From an uncultured Prevotellaceae bacterium (GTDB taxonomy: Bacteria; Bacteroidota; Bacteroidia; Bacteroidales; Bacteroidaceae): DNA of 64,000 bases. The translations under genes and the position numbers were made by a program. Positions 8,285-18,266 of this stretch are shown one piece after another; the stretch's first letter is position 1; each line of letters opens with the position of its first letter. The DNA is taken from positions 43,806-107,805 of the forward strand of contig CACXYH010000001.1 in NCBI GenBank assembly GCA_902771785.1. Direction: 5' to 3'. A model generated the notes under the pieces. That model did no database searches and was not told where the DNA came from. It worked only from the letters and a program-made list of their open reading frames with translations.

Positions 8285-8349
8285 TCCGCCATTTTTCCCC
8301 AACAACTATCCGCCATTTTTCCCCAACAACTATCCGCCATTTTTCCCCA
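8285..8349. repeat. Tandem 24-base iteron-like repeats
   Basis: Two perfect 24-base units (8285-8308 and 8309-8332) and a partial third (8333-8349). Each begins TCCGCCATTTTTCCCC and the full units end AACAACTA. Unit length and position upstream of a putative replication operon match the iterons of theta-replicating plasmids. The initiator that would bind them is not proven. Confidence 0.8.
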
Positions 8350-8363
8350 TTTATATGCTGCGG

Positions 8364-8534
8364 TCATAAATTCTCATTCATCTTATAATAATATGTGGTA
8401 CGCTGTTTGTTCACCTGTTCCCTCTTTTTAATGAAGCCGTTCATCTAAGCCCAGAGACCAATTCTAACGTTGCTCCCTGTAATTCCATTCTTGGCTGCAA
8501 TCTCTTTTACTTGTTCAAATGTATAGTGATTCAT
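8364..8534 (-). pseudogene. Small DNA-binding-like gene with an in-frame amber stop
   Basis: The minus strand reads MNHYTFEQVKEIAAKNGI, then reaches a TAG at 8445-8447, after which the same frame continues as MNGFIKKREQVNKQRT and ends in a TGA at 8364-8366. Read through, the 56 residues look like one small helix-turn-helix or winged protein. TAG is followed directly by ATG, so a restart of the second half is possible. It lies between a good promoter (8792-8799) and the iterons. It is either a recently broken gene or two very short overlapping products. Confidence 0.4.
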
Positions 8535-8791
8535 CGTCCTGTAGTAATTAAGTTTGAAATTCAATCATATCATCTATAGTTATGCTCCCCTCGACGGTAG
8601 CGGTATCTGATTTCTCGTCTTATGCTAAGATATTCATTTGGGGCGGGTGTACCAAATTTAATGCCACAGTTATTGAACTACGGCGATCCAAACCGTTAAA
8701 ACCTCCGAAATCTGTTTTTTCAGTTCGCTGCGGCATGGAGATATGGAAGTGATGGCGGTGTCGGTTGCGCCGTTGATTAATATGGCTGGTG

Positions 8792-8823
8792 CAAAAGTAC
8801 TCTCTATATAAATTGTAAAGTCC
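8792..8823 (-). promoter_or_regulatory. Leftward promoter driving the replication-like operon
   Basis: On the minus strand TACTTTTG (8799-8792) is followed by CACC, and TTTA lies about 20 bases upstream, close to the Bacteroidota consensus TTTG-N20-TAnnTTTG. The transcript would run through a leader of about 250 bases, the interrupted small gene and the iterons to the three replication-like genes. The leader (8540-8790) holds no gene I can support. Confidence 0.6.
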
Positions 8824-8947
8824 GCACTATTTCGACAACCAAAAATGTCAAGAAATGAAAATATGGATTCCTCCACCGATTAACGCTCCGATTTATAATA
8901 ATTGCAAAATAATAAGGTATATATCAATAAGGTGTGCCTATTTTTCG

Positions 8948-8955
8948 TACCTTTG
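8948..8955 (+). promoter_or_regulatory. Promoter for a nearly leaderless transcript
   Basis: TACCTTTG ends only four bases before the ATG at 8960. Bacteroidota transcription usually starts about six bases after this box, so the message would begin at or next to the start codon. A clear TTTG upstream box is not visible at the expected distance. Confidence 0.6.
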
Positions 8956-8959
8956 CACT

Positions 8960-9901
8960 ATGGAAGAAAATAAACTAATAGTATATCCAGAGGACATTAA
9001 CGAAACTATTACCACCGCTGACGGTAAAGTTATCAATCAGATTGATATTTGGAGTTACTGCATTTATTTTGCAGACAATATTCAGTTGATGATAGGTGAC
9101 AACATCTATGATGGTATGCCATTAGGTGAGTTTGGTGACAAGATTGAGAAGAATCAAAAGGAGCATATAAAAACTCTCTTTAAGTTTGTTCAAGACAAAA
9201 GAATTTATGATTTCCAACAGGATATGAAAACAAAATATGGTATAAATGTTAATGCATTTGCCCTTTGTACCCTGTGTGAGTTCATTAATGCTATAATCCA
9301 CAAAAAAGTTGTATTGCTTCTAAAGCCAACTCCAAGTGAGACCATTGAGCAAATTAAAGAATTTGAAAGTGTGACATTCCATAAGAAGAACCGTAGAGTA
9401 TTCCACTGTAACAATAATGAGGTTCTAAAGGTGCTGAAAGATGCAATTAACAAAATGGAATGTAAGCCAACAACAACTTATGAAGCATATAAGGTCGTTG
9501 ACAGGTTGGAAGTATTCACCAAAGAAATTCTCCAAATAGAGTTTACCTATTATTTATCTGCATTCTTTAATCAGTATTTTAATATAAAGAGGAAAGCAAG
9601 ACTAACCTCCGTAGAAAATAAGATGATAGGGTATTTCTTGAAATGGTTTGGTTTATCTGTTGAAGAAGTAACCGAAGCAAGGCTAAGACAACTGCGTATG
9701 AACTATGATAAGTTTGACACAACGGCATCAATCATTAACTTAGGTGATTGCACTTTTACGGTACAATGGCACGTCATTAAGTATGAGGATTGGAGCAACG
9801 GACTTATTAACCCCATCAAGAGGGATATTCCTACGCTGAAAAAGGGTGAATCTATCCGTTTTGGTGAGAAATTGGAGGGAATAGAACTGCTTACCCGTTA
9901 G
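8960..9901 (+). CDS. Unknown 313-residue protein in element cargo region
   Basis: No family recognised. The start at 8960 (MEENKLIVYPED) is chosen because a TACCTTTG promoter box ends just upstream, which rules out an earlier start. The protein is soluble, with no signal peptide or membrane segment. It has a largely helical middle (about 60-260), including a basic Cys-containing segment (FHKKNRRVFHCNN), and a C-terminal beta-rich end (GDCTFTVQWHVIKYEDW). It faces away from the replication operon and lies next to attR with the DGQHR gene, where integrated elements usually carry accessory genes. A defence, regulatory or immunity role is possible but unsupported by any motif. Confidence 0.7.
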   Translation: MEENKLIVYPEDINETITTADGKVINQIDIWSYCIYFADNIQLMIGDNIYDGMPLGEFGDKIEKNQKEHIKTLFKFVQDKRIYDFQQDMKTKYGINVNAFALCTLCEFINAIIHKKVVLLLKPTPSETIEQIKEFESVTFHKKNRRVFHCNNNEVLKVLKDAINKMECKPTTTYEAYKVVDRLEVFTKEILQIEFTYYLSAFFNQYFNIKRKARLTSVENKMIGYFLKWFGLSVEEVTEARLRQLRMNYDKFDTTASIINLGDCTFTVQWHVIKYEDWSNGLINPIKRDIPTLKKGESIRFGEKLEGIELLTR

Positions 9902-9960
9902 CTTTTATAGGGTATTTGGGAACTAACGGGTAAAAATTACAAAGGCATCAATAATCAACC

Positions 9961-9968
9961 TATCTTTG
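9961..9968 (+). promoter_or_regulatory. Promoter of the DGQHR gene
   Basis: TATCTTTG followed by CACC, about 90 bases before the start codon at 10058. The leader contains GGTGCAAAG and CAAAGCACC, a small inverted pair that may fold or bind a regulator. Confidence 0.55.
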
Positions 9969-10057
9969 CACCGTCAAACGACAAATGGTGCAAAGCACAC
10001 CTGCTGTTTCAAGCAAAGCACCAAGTAACAATTTAGAGGGCAGTAGGTTTAAAAATA

Positions 10058-10876
10058 ATGTATAAAAGTATTTTTTCATTAAGTGAGCTGTTACAATCTG
10101 GTAAAAAGATTGCCTTTATTAAAGGTAACAGAAAAGTTAACAGCAAAAATGTAAGGTCAAAAAAGACATCGTTTGAGAAATTCAAGATGAATCTCATTCC
10201 TCTTATGTATGTGTCTGGCGAGAAAGCCATTGCTGATGGATGTACTCTCATTGATGCAAAGACCGAGGAGGAAATTAGTCCAGACAAAGCAAGTGAATAT
10301 ATTGCTATTGTAGATGGTCAGCATCGTACTACCGCAGCTTTTGAATCAGAAATGAGTAGCGACAATCTTTTCCTTTTTGAGTGTTACTGTGATGCCAACA
10401 CTAAGGAATTGATTGCAAGTACTAACATTGATTCAAATCCTTGGGATGGAAAGGATTATGCCTACAGTGCAGTGATGTTTAATCCTGACAGCAAACTTGC
10501 ACAGATGACTAACGAAATGTCTGATGCAGGTTATGCTGTTAGCACCATTGGACAGATATTATATTTTACTGGTGGGAAATTGGGAAAGAAAGATTTATCT
10601 GGCATTATTGCAGGAAAAGAGCCTAAAGAAGGGTATGATTTTGAGAGGGCGGAATATTTCTTGGAAAAAGCTCGAACCAAGTTTAAGGATGAGTTCATAG
10701 GTAAAAAGTATCTAATATCAGCAGTAATAGATTTATCTACCAAGAAAGGATATGAGAAAGTCTGTGATGCGATTGCAAAACTTTCCGAGAATCAAATTAA
10801 GCGTATCAATGACGCAAGTTCTGACGACAAGATAGGCGTTATTAAAACGATTCTAAAAGGTTTTCTTGGGAACTAA
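10058..10876 (+). CDS. DGQHR-motif protein (ParB/DndB-like fold)
   Basis: A 272-residue protein with VDGQHR at residues 85-90, followed by TTAAFE and, about 35 residues on, STNIDSNPWDGKDYA. DGQHR plus an Asn/Trp/Asp-Tyr region is the signature of the DGQHR branch of ParB-like domains, which includes DndB-type regulators of DNA phosphorothioation and many uncharacterised mobile-element proteins. The family is thought to bind DNA or nucleotides. No dndCDE or other modification genes are nearby, so a Dnd function is not supported. It has its own promoter and terminator and is the last gene before attR. Confidence 0.75.
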   Translation: MYKSIFSLSELLQSGKKIAFIKGNRKVNSKNVRSKKTSFEKFKMNLIPLMYVSGEKAIADGCTLIDAKTEEEISPDKASEYIAIVDGQHRTTAAFESEMSSDNLFLFECYCDANTKELIASTNIDSNPWDGKDYAYSAVMFNPDSKLAQMTNEMSDAGYAVSTIGQILYFTGGKLGKKDLSGIIAGKEPKEGYDFERAEYFLEKARTKFKDEFIGKKYLISAVIDLSTKKGYEKVCDAIAKLSENQIKRINDASSDDKIGVIKTILKGFLGN

Positions 10877-10897
10877 TTTGTCTGAGCACTCAATGTA

Positions 10898-10925
10898 GGC
10901 TGGCCTGTAACGGGTCAGCCTTTTA
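10898..10925 (+). terminator. Terminator of the DGQHR gene
   Basis: GGCTGGCC pairs with GGTCAGCC (one G-U pair) around a short loop, followed by TTTTA. It begins 21 bases after the stop codon. Confidence 0.7.
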
Positions 10926-11092
10926 TGGATGAAGATGTACCTAAAAGTAAGTATTTATGCGTTAAAAAACGTTCAATCTATTGTATATCTCGGGTGAATG
11001 ACTTACCTTTGCAAAAAGAACGGCAGATAAGAACAACTCAACCGCTGCTTCTAAGTGCCTGTAAATAAGGCATAAACGGAGACATAACAGAC

Positions 11093-11108
11093 GTATTTGT
11101 TTAGTTTA
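11093..11108 (+). repeat. attR core, 16-base direct repeat
   Basis: GTATTTGTTTAGTTTA, identical to 1603-1618. It marks the right end of the element; the sequence becomes G+C-rich immediately beyond it. Confidence 0.8.
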
Positions 11109-11116
11109 AGCGAAAA

Positions 11117-11144
11117 GGGCCTGCCGTGATGGCAGGCCCTTTTT
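11117..11144. terminator. Bidirectional terminator between small RNA and CE6-CE1 gene
   Basis: GGGCCTGCC and GGCAGGCCC form a perfect nine-pair stem around GTGAT. A T run follows on the plus strand, and AAAA precedes it so that a T run also follows on the minus strand. It can end both the small RNA and the leftward esterase transcript. Confidence 0.75.
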
Positions 11145-11158
11145 CTATAGAGGTCTTA

Positions 11159-13132
<1,974 letters not shown>

Positions 13133-13149
13133 TTATGACAATAAGTGAA

Positions 13150-16100
13150 TTATCTCTTGATGACCTTGCGGGTCTTACCATCGGCAGTACGGATGATGTT
13201 GATGCCTGGGCGCAGCTCCTGCTGACGCACACCTCGCAGGTCGTAAACAATCGACTTTGACTCGCCGGCACCATTGGTCAGCACGACGCCTTCGATGCCA
13301 TTGGGGTCGGCAGCCGTATTGATGCGGCACTCCAGCAACAAGAACTCGTGCATGCCGCCAGCAGAGGTCTCATCGGAGAAGCGGATGACGTAGTTGCCCT
13401 TGGTCTCGATGGTGAAGTCGAGTTCGCGCTTCACAGCCGAAGCCACACTGGCCGAGCTATTGCCGTTGACATTCGGCGATGCAGTAAACGTCTGCGTAGT
13501 AGCAACGGCCTTGCTGGTCGAGAGGTTAAGAAGCTGCAGCTTGTACTGGGGGCTACCCTTCCAGGCTGCCATCGCATAGGTGAGCTTATAGTGCCCTGGC
13601 TCCAAAGCCAGACGATAGGCGGTCTGTCGGCCATACTCGGCACAGTTGTCGCGCCAGTAGAGCGCCTTGCCCTGATAGCCCGAGAAGCCAACGAAGGTAC
13701 GTGCACCAGAGCCGAAGGTGTTAGGATACTCGTGCGTCTCGTTGTTGGCCATGATGCAACGCCAGCCTTCAGGCATGGCACCATTGAGCACGTCGACATA
13801 GTCGAGCTTATAGACAGAGGTCAGGTCGGCAAACACAGGCTGCAGCGTCACGTTGTCGTCGGGCATGACGAAGGTGATGGTCTCAGGATCGTCGCCCAAG
13901 GCAATGGTCATGGCCATGGTATAGTAGACGGAGTTGACCACACGCAGCTCTTTCAGCTGGAAGCCAGGCTTAGCCTGCACCTTCAACGTGACGATGTCGC
14001 CCTCGGCAGCCTCCTCGACATCAGGCACCACGGTTCCGCTCTCATTGGGACGCACGGTGACAAGGAACTTCTCGACAGGTGTGCCAACGGGCGAATAGAT
14101 GATCTGGTCGATAATCATGTTGATACCATTGGTGCCAATAACCAGATTATTCTTACCGGCATTCAGGGTAGCCGTCAGCTTCGCCTTCTGCCAATCGTTC
14201 TTGTCAACCTTCTCGACCGGCAGGCTCTGCTTGATTCCGTTGACGGTGAGAGAGAGGTTGCCAGCCTTGCTCGACGCACAGTAGCGGACCAGGATGTCGT
14301 ACTGTCCGCCTTCCTTCAGCGACAGCTGATGGCGCAAGGCAGCAGCGGTATTGGTGCCCGTCTCCACATAGCCCATGCCGGCGAAGTCGGTCATATCCTG
14401 AGCCCACCAGCCAGAGTGGGTCAGCGCCACGTTCTTCACGCTCTTGTAGTCCATGTTCTCAGCTTCGATGATGATGTTTCCCTTGAAGTCGTCGGGCTGC
14501 TTGGGGATGGGCAGCGTCTCAGCAGGCAGCAGGTCGGTAGCCGTACGCTCGGCAGCACCCGTGCAATTGACACGCAGGGTGAGCGGTCCCATATGGCGAA
14601 CATTCAGCTGATAGATCTTAGCTTCGGCATCGTATGCGGCGGTGACGGTAGCCAGCTGGCCCGTGGCCGAGGTGGTGTGCTTCGTCAGCTCGTAAGAAGG
14701 CTCTGTCTCCACGCCAGTCACAAAGATGGTGTCGGTCTGGGCGGTGGTCGAGTCGCTGCGATAGTTGTTCAGATAGAAGTCGATATGGTCGGCATACTCA
14801 CGGATGATGCCGTTCGACAGTTTACTGTAGTCGAGTTTCAACGCCTCGCAGGTGTTGTACTGCAGGGGCACGACAGCCGATGCACGCTTCTTGACATTAA
14901 GATAGGTGTAAGGAGTGTAGGTGACGAGCTGGTTGCGGTAGCGGTTGACGTAGAGGTCGCCGGTGCTCACCTCAGGATACTGGGCATTGAAGTCGCTGAC
15001 CTTCTTGGTCTGCGTGCTCCAACGCGAAGTGTAGTTCGACTTCTTCACCTGTACGGGAATGCTCTTGGCCAGGTCGTCGTAAAGCGCCGTGACCATGGGG
15101 ATAGCCCCATAGCGACCTGTCTTCTTGAAGTAGCACAGGTTGTTATACCATTGTCCGTAGTTCCACGCACCCTCCTTCTTTTGGTTGAAGGGGTCGGTCT
15201 GCAGGTAAAGTCCGTTGTAGAGGTCGTCCCATGTGGTGTAGTCGTCGGCCTTGTCGTTGATAACTACAATCTTCGTCTTATTGACTACCTCCTCACGAGA
15301 GGGAATGTACATGGTGCCGTTGATAATCTGGCGGAACATGTCGAGCCAGATGCCCTTGAAGTTAGCAAAGGTTCCCCAGTTGCGACGGGTGTAGCCCTCA
15401 ACGGTAGAGTTGCTCAGGTTCTGGAAGTCCTCCGTCCAGATGAGCTCCGGTCCATCCCAAACGGCGCCACCGTTGACACATGTCTGTTCCATGACGGTTC
15501 CGATACCGGCACTACCAGGATACTTCTTGCCATGCTTGTCGCCCAGCAACTTGTTCAACGTGTCGTTCCAACCGCAGTTGTCATAGCGCACGCCGTAGTT
15601 CTTGGTCAGACCCGACACGAACGGGCCCCAGCAGACGCTCTCGTTATTGTAGAAGCAGCCGGCGTGGGTGTATTTGTAGAGAAACAGGATGGCCTCGGGG
15701 TATTTCCGACAGGCAGCCAGGAAATCCTTGTTACGCTTCAGTTCGGCAATAGGGTTAGTGTTCATGTGATAGACGCCGCCACACCAGCTAATGGTGAGGA
15801 AGCCACCGTAGTTGTGCGACATCTCGACGAGCTTGGCAAACAAGGCCCAGCGGTTCACTTCGGTCGACGAACTTTCGTTGCCTGCCACATTGAAACCCCA
15901 GAACTGCTCGGCAAAGTTCCAGCCGAGGAAGTTAGGATAAGTTTTAAAGAAGTATTCGAAAGTCTCCAGGTCGTCGTCCTGAATGTGGGTGTGGCCACCC
16001 GATGCGGGCTGGCAAGAGAACCAGAGCCCGTTGGCCTGACAAACCGAAGCCCACGACTTGTAGGTGCGTACGGCATAGCGAGGCATGCGATACATTTTCG

Positions 16101-16329
16101 TCTTTTCGTCGAACTGGCACGACAGCGACAGGTTCATGCAGACGTAGGGTTTGATGTCGTTGGGAATGAGGTCGATGATTTTCTGCGGGTCGGCCGAGTT
16201 CCACACATCAATATGAACGAGCCACAATGGATGCTGATTGTCAATAGGTCTGCGCTCCTGGGCCATGACGGTCTGTAGCGACAATACCAGGAGCATAGCT
16301 ACAAGACTGTAAAAAAGGTTTTTCTTCAT
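13150..16329 (-). CDS. GH98 candidate endoxylanase with CBM and C-terminal sorting tail
   Basis: A secreted 1059-residue enzyme with a signal peptide ending in VMAQ. The catalytic region at about residues 27-590 matches my recollection of GH98: PIDNQHPLWLVHIDVWN, DPQKIIDLIPNDIKPYV, CQPASGGHTHIQ, FLGWNFAEQFWGF and GVRYDNCGWND. GH98 includes blood-group endogalactosidases and the Bacteroides ovatus endoxylanase for complex xylans; the xylan esterases and GH95/GH31/GH97 nearby favour xylan. A CBM6/35-like jelly roll (IIIEAENMDY) lies at about 625-755, then Ig-like segments, and a tail (YDLRGVRQQELRPGINII) typical of secretion/sorting domains. A TACCTTTGC promoter lies upstream at 16352-16360. 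Confidence 0.8.
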   Translation of the reverse strand: MKKNLFYSLVAMLLVLSLQTVMAQERRPIDNQHPLWLVHIDVWNSADPQKIIDLIPNDIKPYVCMNLSLSCQFDEKTKMYRMPRYAVRTYKSWASVCQANGLWFSCQPASGGHTHIQDDDLETFEYFFKTYPNFLGWNFAEQFWGFNVAGNESSSTEVNRWALFAKLVEMSHNYGGFLTISWCGGVYHMNTNPIAELKRNKDFLAACRKYPEAILFLYKYTHAGCFYNNESVCWGPFVSGLTKNYGVRYDNCGWNDTLNKLLGDKHGKKYPGSAGIGTVMEQTCVNGGAVWDGPELIWTEDFQNLSNSTVEGYTRRNWGTFANFKGIWLDMFRQIINGTMYIPSREEVVNKTKIVVINDKADDYTTWDDLYNGLYLQTDPFNQKKEGAWNYGQWYNNLCYFKKTGRYGAIPMVTALYDDLAKSIPVQVKKSNYTSRWSTQTKKVSDFNAQYPEVSTGDLYVNRYRNQLVTYTPYTYLNVKKRASAVVPLQYNTCEALKLDYSKLSNGIIREYADHIDFYLNNYRSDSTTAQTDTIFVTGVETEPSYELTKHTTSATGQLATVTAAYDAEAKIYQLNVRHMGPLTLRVNCTGAAERTATDLLPAETLPIPKQPDDFKGNIIIEAENMDYKSVKNVALTHSGWWAQDMTDFAGMGYVETGTNTAAALRHQLSLKEGGQYDILVRYCASSKAGNLSLTVNGIKQSLPVEKVDKNDWQKAKLTATLNAGKNNLVIGTNGINMIIDQIIYSPVGTPVEKFLVTVRPNESGTVVPDVEEAAEGDIVTLKVQAKPGFQLKELRVVNSVYYTMAMTIALGDDPETITFVMPDDNVTLQPVFADLTSVYKLDYVDVLNGAMPEGWRCIMANNETHEYPNTFGSGARTFVGFSGYQGKALYWRDNCAEYGRQTAYRLALEPGHYKLTYAMAAWKGSPQYKLQLLNLSTSKAVATTQTFTASPNVNGNSSASVASAVKRELDFTIETKGNYVIRFSDETSAGGMHEFLLLECRINTAADPNGIEGVVLTNGAGESKSIVYDLRGVRQQELRPGINIIRTADGKTRKVIKR

Positions 16330-16351
16330 TTTTTCTTTCTATTTAATTGCT

Positions 16352-16360
16352 GCAAAGGTA
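16352..16360 (-). promoter_or_regulatory. Promoter of the GH98 and CE6-CE1 unit
   Basis: GCAAAGGTA on the plus strand reads TACCTTTGC on the minus strand, 23-31 bases upstream of the GH98 start. It separates this transcript from the GH31-GH97 pair. Confidence 0.6.
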
Positions 16361-16418
16361 CAAACAATTCCTTTCTCTAGTTTTACATCACGTTTCAATC
16401 TTTTTTCTGCACGTTGCC

Positions 16419-18266
16419 CTATGGGTTCAGTACCATCACGAAGCCACCGTTAGGAGCCATTGAATAGGTCATAGGACGTCGCACGTTCTCGAGCTGGCTG
16501 ATGGCGAAATGGCCCGGATTCTGCTGGTTGTCGCTGAAGACAATGGCCGTACGGAAGGTTCCGTCGGCAGGCATCATAAACGTAGTCTGGCGTGGCTGCT
16601 GCTCAGCATTGATGCCGGCAACGTACCACCGTTCGCCACTCCTGCGGGCCATAACCACATAACGGCCAGGATAGCCGGCAAGAAGCCGCGTCTCATCCCA
16701 GGCTGCAGGCAGTTCTGACAGGAACTGACGCACATCGGAAGGCTGTGAGAGGAAGCTCTCCGGGCGGTCGGCCAAATGCTGTAAGCCACTCTCGAAGAGT
16801 ACCGTCAGAGCCAGCTCATGGGCATCGGTCGTAATGTGCGGATGCTGCGAATTGGTGAAGGCGCAAGGGGTGTAGTCCATGGGACCTACCACGTTGCGGG
16901 TGAAGGGTAGCGTAGCGTTGTGGGCGGCAGCCTTGTCGGTGAACGTAGGCACATTGTTGTACCACTCGGCCCCGTAAACGGCCTCGGTCGAGAGCAGATT
17001 GGGCCACGTGCGCTGCCAACCTCGCGGGATGGTGGCACCATGGAAGTTGACGAGCAGGTGATGACGGGCTGCGCACTCGAGCAGGTCGAGACAGTAGTCC
17101 ATGTTACGCTGGTCGTCGCCGGAGAAGAAGTCGATCTTCACGCCGGCCACGCCCAGTTTCTCACACCAGGCAAACTCGCGCTCGCGGTCCTCGGCCTTAT
17201 TCAGCCTGAACTTGGGCGTGGGGGCACCGTCGACCCACCCTACCGACGAATTGTACCAGATCATGGGCTGCACACCCTGCAAGCGGGCATAGGCAATGGC
17301 GTCTTCAATGGTCTTGCCGTCCTTCATCGTGTCCCATTCGGCATCAATGAGCACATAGGGCAAGTGAAGCACGGCAGCCATATCGACATATTTCTTGATG
17401 ATCTGATAGTCGTTCGAGCCATGATTGTAGGCCCAGTAAATCCACGACACGACGCCGGGCTTAATCCAACTTACGTCGGCTATCTGGCTGGGCTCGCTAA
17501 CATCGGTGACGAGCGTTGACTGCACTACCTCGGCCAGGGTGCCGATAATGGCTACACGCCAGGGAGTGTGCCAGCTGCCTTCGACACTCACTTCGTTCTT
17601 GTCAGGTACCACGCGGAAAAGTTCGCCCTCATTGTAGAGGCACGAGGCACTCTGCTTCCGCTCGATGTTGGCCTCGCTGAGGAGGACAAACACACCGTCG
17701 GCAGGCTCCAGCAAGGCTGGGTAGCCCCACCGGCAGTTGTAGCCGTCAGGCGAGGTAAATGTGCCGCTAAAGGAGCGTACAGGCTTCACTTTGTAGGTAT
17801 CAGCCTGGGGGAAGAAGCCCTCGTAGCTGTCTGTCCACTGCTGCATCCAACGGCGCGTGCCCTCGCCAATGCGATAGGCCGTCAGCTCCTTGGGCAGTTT
17901 TCCTGAGAGTCCCTCGAGCTCGTAGCGAAGGGCAACGCCATCGTTATACAGGCGCAACACCAAGGCACCCGAGCGATATTCGTTGGCCTCGTTGGTGCAA
18001 TGCAGGCGTTTACCTGCCGGCATGCGGTAGTCGGCTGTCACGGTGCCCGTCCGCCTCAGCTTGCCAGCGACGTCCACACCTTCCATGCCTACGACAGGGA
18101 TTTCCAGCACAGCCTGTTTCCCGTAGTACACCACGTATCCACTATCCTTGCTCTTCAGCGTCAGTTTGCCATTGGGCGAGCTGACACGCTGGGACAGGGC
18201 ATTCAGAGAAAGCATCATCAGCACGAGCCCCATCACTATTCTTCTAGTCTTCATTGTCATCATCAT
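16419..18266 (-). CDS. GH97 glycoside hydrolase, alpha-galactosidase type
   Basis: A secreted 615-residue enzyme; the start may be the ATG at 18266, which overlaps the GH31 stop codon, or the Met four codons on (MKTRRIVMG). An N-terminal beta-sandwich (SPNGKLTLKS to about residue 270) precedes the barrel (SWIYWAYNHGSNDY, LIDAEWD, PMIWYNSS), followed by a C-terminal beta domain. GVKIDFFSGDDQ places Asp379 as nucleophile, the arrangement of the retaining GH97 alpha-galactosidases; the inverting SusB type uses Glu at other positions. It would remove alpha-galactose decorations. Coupled to GH31 by the four-base ATGA overlap. Confidence 0.85.
   Translation of the reverse strand: MMMTMKTRRIVMGLVLMMLSLNALSQRVSSPNGKLTLKSKDSGYVVYYGKQAVLEIPVVGMEGVDVAGKLRRTGTVTADYRMPAGKRLHCTNEANEYRSGALVLRLYNDGVALRYELEGLSGKLPKELTAYRIGEGTRRWMQQWTDSYEGFFPQADTYKVKPVRSFSGTFTSPDGYNCRWGYPALLEPADGVFVLLSEANIERKQSASCLYNEGELFRVVPDKNEVSVEGSWHTPWRVAIIGTLAEVVQSTLVTDVSEPSQIADVSWIKPGVVSWIYWAYNHGSNDYQIIKKYVDMAAVLHLPYVLIDAEWDTMKDGKTIEDAIAYARLQGVQPMIWYNSSVGWVDGAPTPKFRLNKAEDREREFAWCEKLGVAGVKIDFFSGDDQRNMDYCLDLLECAARHHLLVNFHGATIPRGWQRTWPNLLSTEAVYGAEWYNNVPTFTDKAAAHNATLPFTRNVVGPMDYTPCAFTNSQHPHITTDAHELALTVLFESGLQHLADRPESFLSQPSDVRQFLSELPAAWDETRLLAGYPGRYVVMARRSGERWYVAGINAEQQPRQTTFMMPADGTFRTAIVFSDNQQNPGHFAISQLENVRRPMTYSMAPNGGFVMVLNP

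Larger units (their letters stand above)
1603..11108. mobile_element. Integrated genetic element of about 9.5 kb with tyrosine integrase
   Basis: The element is bounded by a perfect 16-base direct repeat and is much more AT-rich than its flanks. It encodes a tyrosine recombinase, a serine recombinase, a DUF3871 protein, a three-gene replication-like operon facing iteron-like repeats, a lipoprotein, a 313-residue unknown protein and a DGQHR protein. No relaxase, coupling protein, conjugation gene, capsid or terminase gene is seen. It could therefore be a small integrative plasmid-like element or a satellite that borrows a helper's transfer or packaging machinery. It interrupts a hemicellulose locus without breaking a protein gene. 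Confidence 0.8.
10979..11145 (+). ncRNA. Candidate small RNA gene, right hybrid copy at element junction
   Basis: TATTG (10979-10983), 20 bases, then TACCTTTG (11004-11011): exactly the promoter spacing of the left copy. About 80 bases later comes the shared core at 11093-11108, then a perfect hairpin and a T run. No credible frame lies inside. The promoter half is element DNA and the terminator half is host DNA. Joining host sequence up to 1618 with sequence from 11109 restores an intact gene of the same design, the presumed empty site. Confidence 0.5.

Noticed and set aside
8670-8876. A 68-residue minus-strand gene upstream of the replication-like operon
   Set aside because: The frame runs across the promoter at 8792-8823 into the leader, and has no protein-like pattern.
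10058-10876. A DNA phosphorothioation (Dnd) system based on the DGQHR motif
   Set aside because: No dndA, C, D or E genes are found in the element or window, and DGQHR proteins occur outside Dnd systems.
1603-11108. A complete conjugative element or prophage
   Set aside because: No relaxase, VirB4-type ATPase, coupling protein, terminase, capsid or portal gene is seen.
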